DNA from: an uncultured Clostridia bacterium
GTDB taxonomy: Bacteria; Bacillota; Clostridia; Christensenellales; Borkfalkiaceae
Reading direction: 5' to 3'
Length of the DNA: 64,000 nt
Assembly (NCBI GenBank): GCA_937912025.1
Contig: CALDOZ010000037.1
Location: forward strand, 1-64,000
Below are positions 35,801 to 42,635 of the stretch, piece by piece. The translations under genes were made by a program, and so were the position numbers. The notes beneath the pieces are model-generated. The model was not told the DNA's origin. It did no database searches and was given only the letters and a program-made list of their open reading frames with translations. Within the stretch, counting starts at the first letter, position 1. Each line of letters begins with the position of its first letter.

Positions 35801-36495
35801 AAAAAGAAGTTGTAGGCGTTTACGTTACGGGGCATCCGCTTGCAGGGTACGAGGCGGAGTTTAAAAAATTCCCATTCTCTACTATGATGCTTTTAAATAA
35901 AGACGTAGATGAAGACGGTAACGTCACTTATATAGACGCAACTGACGGAATGAACGTCCAGTTTGGTGGAATAATTACTGCAATTAAAAAAATTCAAACA
36001 AAATCGGGCTCAACGATGTGTATATTAAACGTTGAAGATATGTACGGCGGAATAGAGTGCGTTATGTTTGCAAAAACTTACGAAAAGTATATAAATAAAA
36101 TTGAAGAAGAAGCGGTAGTTAAAATTAGCGGTCGTTTGCAACTTAGAGAAGGTCGTGATCCAAGCGTTAATATTGATAAGATATTTAAAATAGATGAAGA
36201 AGACGATACTTTAAGCGGTGGCGGATATAATAATACTTACGGCAACGTATATCAAAACAAAAAACAAGTCCAAGCAGTTCAAAAACAAAAGTATTTAGGG
36301 CTTAACGTTGGTAAAGATGACGTTCAAGAAATTCTTGAAATTTTAGAAGCGTACCCTGGCGATATTACGGTAATTATTAAAAGCGAAGGTAAAAAATATC
36401 TTGTTTCGCAAAAAATTCGTAATTGTAAGGGTTTAATTAACGAATTACAGTCAATTCTTGACACAAAAGATATTGTATTTTTTGAAAAACAGTAG
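32854..36495 (+). CDS. dnaE: DNA polymerase III alpha subunit DnaE
   Basis: 1213 residues. The PHP domain (FVHLHLHTEYSLLDGM; AMTDHGNMYG) is followed by the C-family polymerase palm with GPGRGSGAGSMVAYL and PDFDVDFEDSRR (Asp403, Asp405 and neighbours). Then come fingers (YRPGPMDSI), helix-hairpin-helix and a C-terminal OB fold (FGGIITAIKKIQTKSG). It is of the DnaE type, without the exonuclease insertion of PolC. The gene starts 6 bases after hemW with AGGAT nearby. pfkA follows 53 bases later. Confidence 0.96.
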   Translation: MKEFVHLHLHTEYSLLDGMANISKVTKRAKALGMPAIAMTDHGNMYGAVAFFDACTACGIKPIFGTEFYVCDDLTSRGKVKTDDAEGGYKDRRHLVLLAKNEEGYKTLSLLNAIAFRDGFYYKPRIDLKTLAEHHEGLICLSACVGGDIPQAILRHDYKKAEELVVFFKGLFGEDFYLEIQNHGLEEQILVNSYLRSYAKKYNVKLVATNDVHYIDKSDASIHDVLMCVQTSSKIDSPNRMKMPCDEFYLKTYDEMLEAFPDDEDALATTLEIANKCNFGFTYGNYMFPRYVPENGDDPMTYINKLIDKGIKEKCGGVRTKVIDDRINMELSVISKQGFIEYYLIVWDYINAARQMGISVGPGRGSGAGSMVAYLIGITDIDPLKYDLYFERFLNSERVSAPDFDVDFEDSRRQEVIDYVRRKYGDDRVAKIITFGTMAAKNAIKDIGRALNVPYAETDKITKAIPNKVVKNGVTLEIKRPNILEKVFGFYQPSEKEIKDGITDYSVPELVQMYRESDEVKRVVDIAMRLEDMPRQSSTHACGVIIGHDILDKHMPLSRNGEDITTQYTGVELEHLGFLKMDFLGLRNLSDIKMAIEYVKENHGIDVVFDRNGYDDKGVYELISSGNTTAIFQIESSGFKDFLSRLKPSCLEDIVAAVSLYRPGPMDSIGKFIDYKHNPSKIKYAHPHLEPILKSTYGCIVYQEQVMRIVQDLAGYTLGQADNVRRMMGKKKVAEMEKEEKTFIHGKPEQVDSHGKVSRAIDGCLKRGVPEDVAKQIWAEMKDFAKYAFNKSHAAAYSLVTYQTAYLKCYYRPEFLTAVLNNRITNITEIENYVSYAKEENIPVLQPDINESKTLFSVKDGKIRYGLSAVKGVGISVIDEIIAERDKNGKFKSFEDFAKRCIKHVNKRLVENLIYAGAFDCFKVYRSRLIAVYDEVLDKAQSMQKEKDSGIISIFELLGESEDIVVKYPDIAEYDNKTKLSFEKEVVGVYVTGHPLAGYEAEFKKFPFSTMMLLNKDVDEDGNVTYIDATDGMNVQFGGIITAIKKIQTKSGSTMCILNVEDMYGGIECVMFAKTYEKYINKIEEEAVVKISGRLQLREGRDPSVNIDKIFKIDEEDDTLSGGGYNNTYGNVYQNKKQVQAVQKQKYLGLNVGKDDVQEILEILEAYPGDITVIIKSEGKKYLVSQKIRNCKGLINELQSILDTKDIVFFEKQ

Positions 36496-36548
36496 TATAA
36501 TATATAAAAGTATGTTAGAATATATCTATCATAGTTTAGGAGAATCAT

Positions 36549-37511
36549 ATGAAGAAAGTTGCAATTTTAACTAGTGGTGGCGATGCTCCGGGTATGAACG
36601 CTTGCGTTAGAGCGTGCGTTCGTTATGCAATATATAACGATATTGATATTTACGGTGTAGAACGCGGTTACGTTGGTTTGCTAAAAAACCATATTACGAG
36701 ATTAAATAGCCGTTCGGTTTCAGATATTATTCATCGTGGCGGTACTATTTTAAAAACGGCAAGATGTCCTGAATTTAACGAAGTTGAATTTCAACAACAG
36801 GCGGCGGACACTTTACTTGCTTACGGCATAGATAGTCTTATCGTTATCGGTGGCGACGGTTCTTTCCGTGGCGCTAAAGATTTATCGGATAACTGCGGTA
36901 TTAACGTAGTTTGTATACCTGGAACTATTGATAACGATTTAGCGTATACCGATTACACTTTAGGTTTTGACACTTCAGTAAATACGGTAATTTCAGCAAT
37001 CAACAATCTTCGTGATACGATGAGTTCGCACGACAGAGCGTCTTTACTTGAAGTTATGGGTAGAAAATGCGGTGATATAGCGCTTTACGCTAGTTTAGCA
37101 GGTGGCGCGGAATACTGCATTACTCCAGAAGTTCCGTTCGATATTGAAGAAATGGCAAAATCATTACTTCAATCACAAAAACGCGGTAAAACTTCTAATA
37201 TGATTATTTTAGCCGAAGGCGCTGGAAATAAAGAAGAAATTTGCTCTAAGATTAAACAACTTACGGGTATTTCAGTTAAAACTACAACTCTTGGACATAT
37301 TCAACGCGGTGGCTCACCAACAATGGCAGACCGTATTTTAGCCGCAAAAATGGCGGTAAAAGCAGTTGACCTTGTACTTGAAGGTAAAACGAATAGAGTT
37401 GTTGGTATTAGAGATAATAAAATTATAGATATGGATATTAGCGAGGCTCTTGCTATGCCACGTCAATTTGATAAAAAACTGCACGATATAGCGCACATTC
37501 TTTCACTTTAA
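36549..37511 (+). CDS. pfkA: 6-phosphofructokinase, ATP-type
   Basis: 320 residues, the normal bacterial length. Glycolytic enzyme that phosphorylates fructose-6-phosphate. Key segments: LTSGGDAPGMNA, IGGDGSFRGA (the GGDGS form of ATP-dependent enzymes), PGTIDND, and the substrate-site EVMGRKCGD and GHIQRGGSP. TTAGGAG precedes the ATG. A TATAAT near 36498 and a TG-TTAGAAT near 36515 suggest an internal promoter after dnaE. Directly followed by a PPi-type enzyme. Confidence 0.95.
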   Translation: MKKVAILTSGGDAPGMNACVRACVRYAIYNDIDIYGVERGYVGLLKNHITRLNSRSVSDIIHRGGTILKTARCPEFNEVEFQQQAADTLLAYGIDSLIVIGGDGSFRGAKDLSDNCGINVVCIPGTIDNDLAYTDYTLGFDTSVNTVISAINNLRDTMSSHDRASLLEVMGRKCGDIALYASLAGGAEYCITPEVPFDIEEMAKSLLQSQKRGKTSNMIILAEGAGNKEEICSKIKQLTGISVKTTTLGHIQRGGSPTMADRILAAKMAVKAVDLVLEGKTNRVVGIRDNKIIDMDISEALAMPRQFDKKLHDIAHILSL

Positions 37512-37549
37512 GATAGTGCTTAATTTAAAATACATAAGGAGAATTAATT

Positions 37550-38803
37550 ATGAAAAATTTAGTTGGCGCAGCAATGTTTGCGCAGTCAGGCGGTCCTACT
37601 TCAGTTATTAACGCAAGCGCTGCAGGCGTATTTATCGAGGCGTTAAATCAAGAAAATATTACGGCAGTTTACGGCGCTGCGCATGGTATTAAAGGTGTTT
37701 TAGAAGAAGATTTTTACGATATCTCTAAAGAAGATATGAAAGAACTTGAACTTTTAAAATACACTCCATCGTCTGCTCTTGGCTCTGTAAGATATAAACT
37801 TAAAGATTCTAAAAAAGACGATACTGACTATAAAAGAATTGTTGAAGTATTTAAAAAATACAACATTCGTTACTTCTTCTATAACGGTGGTAACGACAGT
37901 ATGGATACTTGTAACAAAATTTCTAAATATATTAAAAAATCTGGTTGGGATTGTAACGTAATCGGTGTTCCTAAAACTATTGATAACGACCTTTTTGGTA
38001 CCGACCACTGTCCTGGTTACGCATCAGCGGCTAAATATATTGCTACTACTATTATGGAAGTTAACCTTGATGCTAAAGTTTACGATACTCCAATGGTATG
38101 CGTAATCGAAGCAATGGGTAGAAACGCTGGTTGGCTTACCGCTGCCGCTGCTCTTGCTGGTCACAAAGGTTTAGGCGCTGACCTTATTTACCTTCCAGAA
38201 GTTGCTTTCGACGTTGATAAATTTATTGAAGACGTTAAAGCTGTTTGCGCTAAAAATGGTAATAAATGTATTGCCGTTGTATCAGAAGGTATTCACGATA
38301 AAGACGGTAAACTTATTTGTGAAACAGTAGGTTCTGTTGCAAGAGATAGTTTTGGACACGCTCAACTTGGTGGTGTAGCATCAGTTCTTGCTAACCTTAT
38401 TAAAGAAAAAACCGGCTTTAAAACTCGTGGTATTGAACTTTCACTTATGCAAAGATGTGGCGCGCACCTTGCTTCTAAAACTGACGTTGAAGAAACGTTT
38501 AAAGCAGGTAGACAAGCAGTTAAAGCGGCTGTTCGTGGCGTTACTGATAAAATGGTTGTATATAAACGTGAAGAGAAAGACGGTAAATATAAATGTAAAT
38601 TTAGTTTAGTTAACCTTAAACTTGCCGCTAACACTGAAAAGACTGTTCCACTTGAATGGATTATTAACGACGGTACTTATATTTCTGACGAGTACGTTAA
38701 ATATGCGCTTCCATTAATTCAAGGCGATGCTAAAGCGCCACTTGAAGACGGTCTTCCAAGATTTGCTAAACTTAAAAAAGTTCAAGCAGGTAAAAATAAA
38801 TAA
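37550..38803 (+). CDS. pfp: Pyrophosphate-type 6-phosphofructokinase
   Basis: 417 residues. The signature is GGNDSMDT in place of GGDGS, and PKTIDNDL in place of PGTIDND. The Asp and Lys in these motifs are the accepted markers of pyrophosphate as phosphoryl donor. Other pieces are AQSGGPTSVINAS and EAMGRNAGWL. The reaction is reversible and saves ATP. AAGGAG precedes the ATG, 38 bases after pfkA, so the two probably share a transcript. Codon use here is close to the most regular of the window, suggesting high expression. Confidence 0.92.
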   Translation: MKNLVGAAMFAQSGGPTSVINASAAGVFIEALNQENITAVYGAAHGIKGVLEEDFYDISKEDMKELELLKYTPSSALGSVRYKLKDSKKDDTDYKRIVEVFKKYNIRYFFYNGGNDSMDTCNKISKYIKKSGWDCNVIGVPKTIDNDLFGTDHCPGYASAAKYIATTIMEVNLDAKVYDTPMVCVIEAMGRNAGWLTAAAALAGHKGLGADLIYLPEVAFDVDKFIEDVKAVCAKNGNKCIAVVSEGIHDKDGKLICETVGSVARDSFGHAQLGGVASVLANLIKEKTGFKTRGIELSLMQRCGAHLASKTDVEETFKAGRQAVKAAVRGVTDKMVVYKREEKDGKYKCKFSLVNLKLAANTEKTVPLEWIINDGTYISDEYVKYALPLIQGDAKAPLEDGLPRFAKLKKVQAGKNK

Positions 38804-38825
38804 TTAATAGTAAAGACGTTTCATT

Positions 38826-38860
38826 AGTGCGTCAGTAATAGGGATTATTACTGACGCACT
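38826..38860 (+). terminator. Long hairpin after pfp
   Basis: AGTGCGTCAGTAATA pairs perfectly with TATTACTGACGCACT (15 bp, loop GGGAT). No long T-run follows (AGTTATATTT), so it may be a weak terminator or the outer boundary of the hairpin array that begins at the next base. Confidence 0.6.
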
Positions 38861-39012
38861 AGTTATATTTGCCTATCGGCAAGTTATATTGCTTTCGCTG
38901 TTATATTTTGCTACGCAAAGTTATATTTACCCATATGGTAAGTTATGGCAAATATAATATAACTTTTAGACTTGTTCTAAAAATATAACTGTTTGCTATG
39001 CAAACAATATCA
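38861..39012. repeat. Array of mini-hairpins with flipping linker
   Basis: Four direct units begin GTTATATT and each carries a small hairpin: TGCC-TATC-GGCA (38862-38882), GC-TTTC-GC (38883-38899), TTGC-TAC-GCAA (38900-38919), TACC-CATA-TGGTA (38920-38941). A partial GTTAT follows at 38942. The linker then appears in reverse complement, AATATAAC, at 38956-38963 and AATATAAC again at 38982-38989 after hairpin TTTTAGA-CTTGT-TCTAAAA. A degenerate AATATCAC at 39005-39012 follows hairpin GTTTGC-TAT-GCAAAC. Units are 17-22 bases. The array is thus roughly two-fold symmetric about 38945 and lies directly before the promoter of the broken four-helix-bundle gene. I know no named repeat family for it. 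Confidence 0.75.
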
Positions 39013-39013
39013 C

Positions 39014-39042
39014 TTTACTTAAAACTTGTAATATTGTATAAT
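39014..39042 (+). promoter_or_regulatory. Promoter for four-helix-bundle gene
   Basis: TTTACT, 17 bases, TATAAT. The -10 ends only 6 bases before the ATG, so the mRNA would be nearly leaderless. Confidence 0.55.
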
Positions 39043-39048
39043 AAATTT

Positions 39049-39402
39049 ATGAGTGAAAGTGTTTTAAGAGAAAAAGCAAAAGAGTTTGCTAAAAATATTG
39101 TTTTTATTACAAAAGAAATTAAGTCTAACAAAAAAGAAAGTGTATTAACTAATCAACTTTTACGTTCTGGAACAAGTATTGGTGCAAATATCCACGAAGC
39201 ACAATAAGCACAAGGAACGGCTGATTTTATTTCTAAACTTGAAATAGCGTTAAAAGAGTGCTTTGAAAGCGAATATTGGTTAGAATTACTTTTTGAAACA
39301 GGCTATTTAGAAGAAAACCAATATAAAAAACTTAATAACGATTGTGGTGTTATAAGAAAAATGTTAATTTCTTCGTGCAAAACAATAATAGAGAAACAAT
39401 AA
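39049..39402 (+). pseudogene. Four-helix-bundle (23S rRNA intervening-sequence type) protein, nonsense mutation
   Basis: Reading frame of 118 codons interrupted by one TAA at 39205-39207. Before it: VLREKAKEFAKN, SNKKESVLTNQLLRSGTSIG, ANIHEAQ. After it in the same frame: AQGTADFISKLEIALKE, SEYWLELLFETGYLEE, up to TAA at 39400-39402. Both halves match the 23S rRNA intervening-sequence/four-helix-bundle family of about 115-120 residues, where the interrupted position is usually a sense codon within EAQ-x-AQ. A single TAT or CAA-like codon changed to TAA would explain it. The family, related in fold to Avd of diversity-generating retroelements, has no settled function. It is preceded by the mini-hairpin array and followed by a terminator. 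Confidence 0.8.
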
Positions 39403-39437
39403 AGGAAACTCGACTTAGAAAAGTCGTGTTTCCTTTT
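39401..39437 (+). terminator. Terminator after four-helix-bundle pseudogene
   Basis: AAAGGAAACTCGACTT pairs with AAGTCGTGTTTCCTTT (one T/T mismatch, loop AGAA). The 3' end runs into another mini-hairpin, TTTTGC-TCAC-GCAAAA, at 39434-39449. Confidence 0.75.
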
Positions 39438-39449
39438 GCTCACGCAAAA
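39434..39449. repeat. TTTTGC/GCAAAA mini-hairpin
   Basis: TTTTGC, loop TCAC, GCAAAA. The same stem with other loops occurs in the array (loop TAC near 38907-38918), at 40466-40480 (loop AAA) and, one base pair shorter, at 53334-53346 (loop AAA). Confidence 0.55.
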
Positions 39450-39522
39450 TTAATTGCATTAAAAGTGATTTTAGTTTATAATAAACTCACCGATAAATAA
39501 GAATTTGAGAGAGAGGTCTCTA

Positions 39523-40404
39523 ATGCAAAGTAAAGCATTTATTAAATATATATCTGCATTATTGCTGTTTGGTCTTAACGGAATTGTGGCAAGTCATATA
39601 CCGCTGAACAGTTATGAAATAGTGTTTCTGCGTACACTAATCGGCAGTATTTTGCTGTTAGTGCTATTCTTACTTAGTAAAGGTAAGTTTCATATTAAGA
39701 CATACAAGAGAGATGCTATTTTCATTGTTCTGTCGGGTATTGCTATGGGAACGAGTTGGATGTTTTTATATGAATCATATCAACAGATAGGAGTGAGCTT
39801 GTCATCGCTCCTTTATTACTGCGGACCGGTTATTGTAATGATATTATCGCCGATTATCTTTCGTGAAAAACTGACCGCTCCTAAACTATTGGGGTTTGTG
39901 GTTGTACTTGTGGGTGTTTTTCTTGTAAATGGTAATGCAGTCAGTAGCGGTAATGCTTGGGGATTGTTCTGTGGCGCAATGTCTGCTGTGATGTATTTCT
40001 TTATGGTAACACTCAATAAGAAATCGAAAAATATCAGCGGTATAGAAAACTCTGTTATTCAACTTGTGGTTAGCTTCTTGACCGTTGCGGTATTTATGGG
40101 AATTAAACAAGGATTTATTATCAATGTACCTACAACTGCGTGGAGTTGGGTTTTGATACTTGGCATACTAAATACAGGAATTGGTTGTTATCTCTATTTC
40201 TCGCCACTTGCAAAACTTCCCGTACAGACAGTTGCGGTATGTGGTTATTTAGAACCTTTATCAGCGGTTATTTTTTCAGTCTTATTACTTGGTGAAAAAA
40301 TGACAATAATACAAATTGTCGGTGCTGTATGTATTATTGGCGGTGCAATGATAGGTGAATTGATAAAATTTGAAAAAACGGCAAATTCCAATTTGTCTAG
40401 TTGA
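39523..40404 (+). CDS. EamA/DMT-family transporter
   Basis: 293 residues with about ten hydrophobic segments in two EamA repeats (LLFGLNGIVASHIPLNSYEIVFLRTLIGSILL; LIVNVPTTAWSW-type second half with GYLEPLSAVIFSVLLLGE). Inner-membrane exporter or importer of a small metabolite; substrate unknown. I chose the ATG at 39523 with AGAGAGG about 8 bases upstream; an in-frame TTG lies at 39505. Its codons include many CTG, GTG and ATC, which are rare in neighbouring genes where CTT/TTA and GTT/GTA dominate. It therefore looks recently acquired. Hairpin repeats flank it on both sides. Confidence 0.87.
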   Translation: MQSKAFIKYISALLLFGLNGIVASHIPLNSYEIVFLRTLIGSILLLVLFLLSKGKFHIKTYKRDAIFIVLSGIAMGTSWMFLYESYQQIGVSLSSLLYYCGPVIVMILSPIIFREKLTAPKLLGFVVVLVGVFLVNGNAVSSGNAWGLFCGAMSAVMYFFMVTLNKKSKNISGIENSVIQLVVSFLTVAVFMGIKQGFIINVPTTAWSWVLILGILNTGIGCYLYFSPLAKLPVQTVAVCGYLEPLSAVIFSVLLLGEKMTIIQIVGAVCIIGGAMIGELIKFEKTANSNLSS

Positions 40405-40427
40405 TATATTTTGTGGAAAATTCTCAA

Positions 40428-40527
40428 AAGTGTAGCACGCTATACTTTACAGGCAAAGTCGTGTGTTTTGCAAAGCAAAAATGAAAAGAGTAGCAAATTA
40501 TTGCTACTCTTTTAGAATGTTCTAAAA
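40428..40527. repeat. Hairpin cluster after EamA gene, including terminator
   Basis: Four stem-loops in 100 bases. AAAGTGTAGC/GCTATACTTT (one G-U) lies at about 40428-40449. TTTTGC-AAA-GCAAAA lies at 40466-40480. AAAAGAGTAGCAA/TTGCTACTCTTTT (13 bp, 40484-40513) is probably the terminator. TTTTAGA-ATGT-TCTAAAA at 40510-40527 matches the hairpin at 38964-38982 of the upstream array apart from its loop. Confidence 0.65.
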
Positions 40528-40591
40528 ATCCCTATGGTACACGCCCATTTGAAGCGTCTTTTTACTTTTGTTGATAAAATATTGAAAGTAA

Positions 40592-41371
40592 TTATTTTAA
40601 GTTTTTAATTTGATTTCTTAAATTTTCTACCGTTTTAAATTGAATATCTTTTAAAATGCTTACGTCTGAAGTTATATTTATAAAATTATAACCAAGTTTA
40701 GTAAGTTCGGTAAAGTTTTCACAGCTACCTACAGTACCGGCGAATTTACCGTATTTTCTTGCGGTTTTAGCAACTAATTCGCGCGTTTTGATAAGTTGTG
40801 TGTTTGAAAAATCAAGCGGTTTTCCTATGCCTTGTGAAAAATCTGCTGGGCCAAAGAAAATCATATCAATACCGGGAAGTTTACAAATTTCTTCTAAATC
40901 TTTAAGCGGTTCAGGGTCTTCAATTTGAACTACGTTAAAGCGTTCTTCATTTGCCTTAGTTATATATTCGTTCATATTACCTATACCAAATAAATTATCA
41001 GCGTTTCCGCCGTCAATCGGTCTTCTACCTATTGGGTGGAATTTAGTATAATAAACTATTTGTTTAGCTTCTTCTAAACTCATAAGGTGAGGAATCATAA
41101 TACCCGTGCTATCACTTTCTAACGGATTAATCATATCGCTATAACAACCTTTGCGTACTCTCGTTAGCAAATCAACGTCAAATAAACTTACGGCTCTAGC
41201 AAACTCTTCAACTTTACCAATATTAAGCGGAGTGTGTTCTAAATCAATCCATACGCAGTCAAACCCACTTGCAGCGCCTATCATTGCAGAGCGAGGGTCG
41301 TCTAAATTACACTTAGTACAAATAGCAACCCCACCTTCTCTCATAATTTTTAAAACTTTACTATTTCTCAT
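40592..41371 (-). CDS. HpcH/HpaI-family aldolase
   Basis: 259 residues. Class II pyruvate aldolase fold: WIDLEHTPLN (catalytic His), TRVRKG (substrate Arg), VQIEDPEPL and FFGPADFSQGIG (metal Glu and Asp). Members cleave 2-keto-3-deoxy acids such as deoxyrhamnonate or 4-hydroxy-2-oxo acids. AAGGAG precedes the ATG. It lies 10 bases downstream of the sialidase-like gene, so the two form an operon. The pairing suggests use of a 2-keto-3-deoxy sugar acid, but the substrate cannot be read from sequence. Confidence 0.85.
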   Translation of the reverse strand: MRNSKVLKIMREGGVAICTKCNLDDPRSAMIGAASGFDCVWIDLEHTPLNIGKVEEFARAVSLFDVDLLTRVRKGCYSDMINPLESDSTGIMIPHLMSLEEAKQIVYYTKFHPIGRRPIDGGNADNLFGIGNMNEYITKANEERFNVVQIEDPEPLKDLEEICKLPGIDMIFFGPADFSQGIGKPLDFSNTQLIKTRELVAKTARKYGKFAGTVGSCENFTELTKLGYNFINITSDVSILKDIQFKTVENLRNQIKNLK

Positions 41372-41381
41372 AATTAACTCC

Positions 41382-42494
41382 TTAAACGTTTTTAGGTAAA
41401 TTCCATTTAGCGTAAACTATCGACGGGAATTTATCGTCGCCTAATCTTTTATAATAAACGGTATACAAACTACCGTCGCTAAGTTCAATGGTTGAAGGAT
41501 AACCTAAATCATCGTTTGGCGCAGTGTCATCTAATATAAGTTCTAAATCCCACGTTTTGCCGTAATCGTAACTAATTAACGCGCGTAACCCAAAAGGGTG
41601 TGCTCGTCTACCAAAAGTAAGAACTATTGCTCCAGAAGAATGAATTATAGCATGTGGAGGAGAGCCGTTAACGTCTAATTTTTGAGGTGTAGACCAAGTT
41701 TTAGCGCCATCTTTAGAAAGGGTAGAGTAGATAGTAAAACCAAAATCAACTTCTTTTCCTTGCGCGCGTAAAAAACCTAAAACTTCGCCGTTTGGAAGTT
41801 CTAGTTGCCACGGCTCGTGAATATTATCGGCGTTAGTTCCGTTTGGAAAATCAATCTTGCCTTCTTTTTGCCAAGTTTTACCTTCGTCAGTAGAAGAAAA
41901 TGCGTATATTGCGCCTTTTTCAAATTCGTGACTGTGAAATTCTTTACCAATCCATAAAAGTTTGCCGTTGCTAAGTAAAGATGGGCCATGCGGTGAAGAT
42001 ATAGGCGCTTTAATAGGTTCAGTCCACGTTTTGCCGTAATCGTAACTCATTTTAGTAAACGAACCGTATACTAAATCTTTTTCGGGTAAAGTTTTCCATT
42101 TTTCAATTTCTTCAAATATTATACCCCAATTTTCAGGTCTATTTGCACGTTTTAAAAACTCTGTTTCATCTAAATAAAATTGTAATTGGTGCTTAAAAAA
42201 CGCTAGCATCATTTTGCCGTTTCCAAGATAAGTAAGCCCTGCGTCACGGTCGTCAAGCGCTGTGTTATTTATAATAGTTGGCGGTAAAAACGTTTTCCCA
42301 TTATCTAAACTAATAAATAAATAATTTTTACCAAATGGACAAACGTGTCCAGATCTACCTGATGAAGTAGCAACGTAAATTACGTCGTTTTCATCTTTAA
42401 TAACGGTTGGCCACGCTTGATATCTAAACGGAGTGTCTGCCGTTCTACTAATAATTTCAATTTCGCTGTTTATCTTAATAATTTTTCGTTCCAT
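41382..42494 (-). CDS. Sialidase-superfamily (BNR-repeat) protein
   Basis: 370 residues, a six-bladed beta-propeller with several Asp-box turns S-x-D-x-G-x-T-W: SLDNGKTF, SYDYGKTW, STDEGKTW, SKDGAKTW, and SYDYGKTW again. The N-terminal FRYQAWP could carry the first active-site Arg. No signal peptide, so cytoplasmic action on imported sugars is likely. Members include exo-sialidases and related enzymes; true sialidase activity is not certain. The ATG at 42494 has GAGGTTG upstream, better than the in-frame ATG at 42530. Divergent from an AraC gene across a strong dyad. Confidence 0.8.
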   Translation of the reverse strand: MERKIIKINSEIEIISRTADTPFRYQAWPTVIKDENDVIYVATSSGRSGHVCPFGKNYLFISLDNGKTFLPPTIINNTALDDRDAGLTYLGNGKMMLAFFKHQLQFYLDETEFLKRANRPENWGIIFEEIEKWKTLPEKDLVYGSFTKMSYDYGKTWTEPIKAPISSPHGPSLLSNGKLLWIGKEFHSHEFEKGAIYAFSSTDEGKTWQKEGKIDFPNGTNADNIHEPWQLELPNGEVLGFLRAQGKEVDFGFTIYSTLSKDGAKTWSTPQKLDVNGSPPHAIIHSSGAIVLTFGRRAHPFGLRALISYDYGKTWDLELILDDTAPNDDLGYPSTIELSDGSLYTVYYKRLGDDKFPSIVYAKWNLPKNV

Positions 42495-42521
42495 AACAAC
42501 CTCGCGGATAACTTTAATACA

Positions 42522-42550
42522 ATTATACACCTGAATTTAAATTAAAACAC
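42522..42550 (-). promoter_or_regulatory. Promoter for sialidase-aldolase operon
   Basis: Minus strand TATAAT (42527-42522) with a weak -35 GTGTTT (42550-42545) at 17 bases. The poor -35 abuts the dyad at 42549-42596, as expected for an activator-dependent promoter. Confidence 0.5.
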
Positions 42551-42596
42551 TATCGAAATCGGACATATTTTTAAAAAGATGTCCGATTTCGATAGT
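42549..42596. promoter_or_regulatory. 18-base perfect dyad between divergent promoters
   Basis: ACTATCGAAATCGGACAT (42549-42566) and its exact reverse complement (42579-42596), with a 12-base AT-rich spacer. It fills the gap between the -35 of the sialidase operon and the -35 of the AraC gene at 42602. Divergent genes exclude a terminator, so an operator, probably of the AraC protein, is the best reading. The GC content and length make chance very unlikely. Confidence 0.8.
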
Positions 42597-42601
42597 ATCA
42601 G

Positions 42602-42629
42602 TTGCAAAAAAACGTAAAAGTTGTATAAT
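42602..42629 (+). promoter_or_regulatory. Promoter for AraC regulator, leaderless
   Basis: TTGCAA, 16 bases, TATAAT. The -10 ends 6 bases before the ATG at 42636, so transcription should start at or next to the start codon. Confidence 0.65.
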
Positions 42630-42635
42630 AAAAAC

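Noticed and set aside
38861..39012. CRISPR array
   Set aside because: The constant part is only about 8 bases, unit length varies from 17 to 22, the variable parts are palindromes, and no cas genes are nearby.
39205..39207. Recoded stop codon (alternative genetic code or readthrough)
   Set aside because: All other genes end normally in TAA or TGA, and housekeeping frames have no internal TAA. A nonsense mutation is simpler.
42549..42596. Transcription terminator
   Set aside because: It lies between two divergent starts and neither side has a gene ending there; no T-run.
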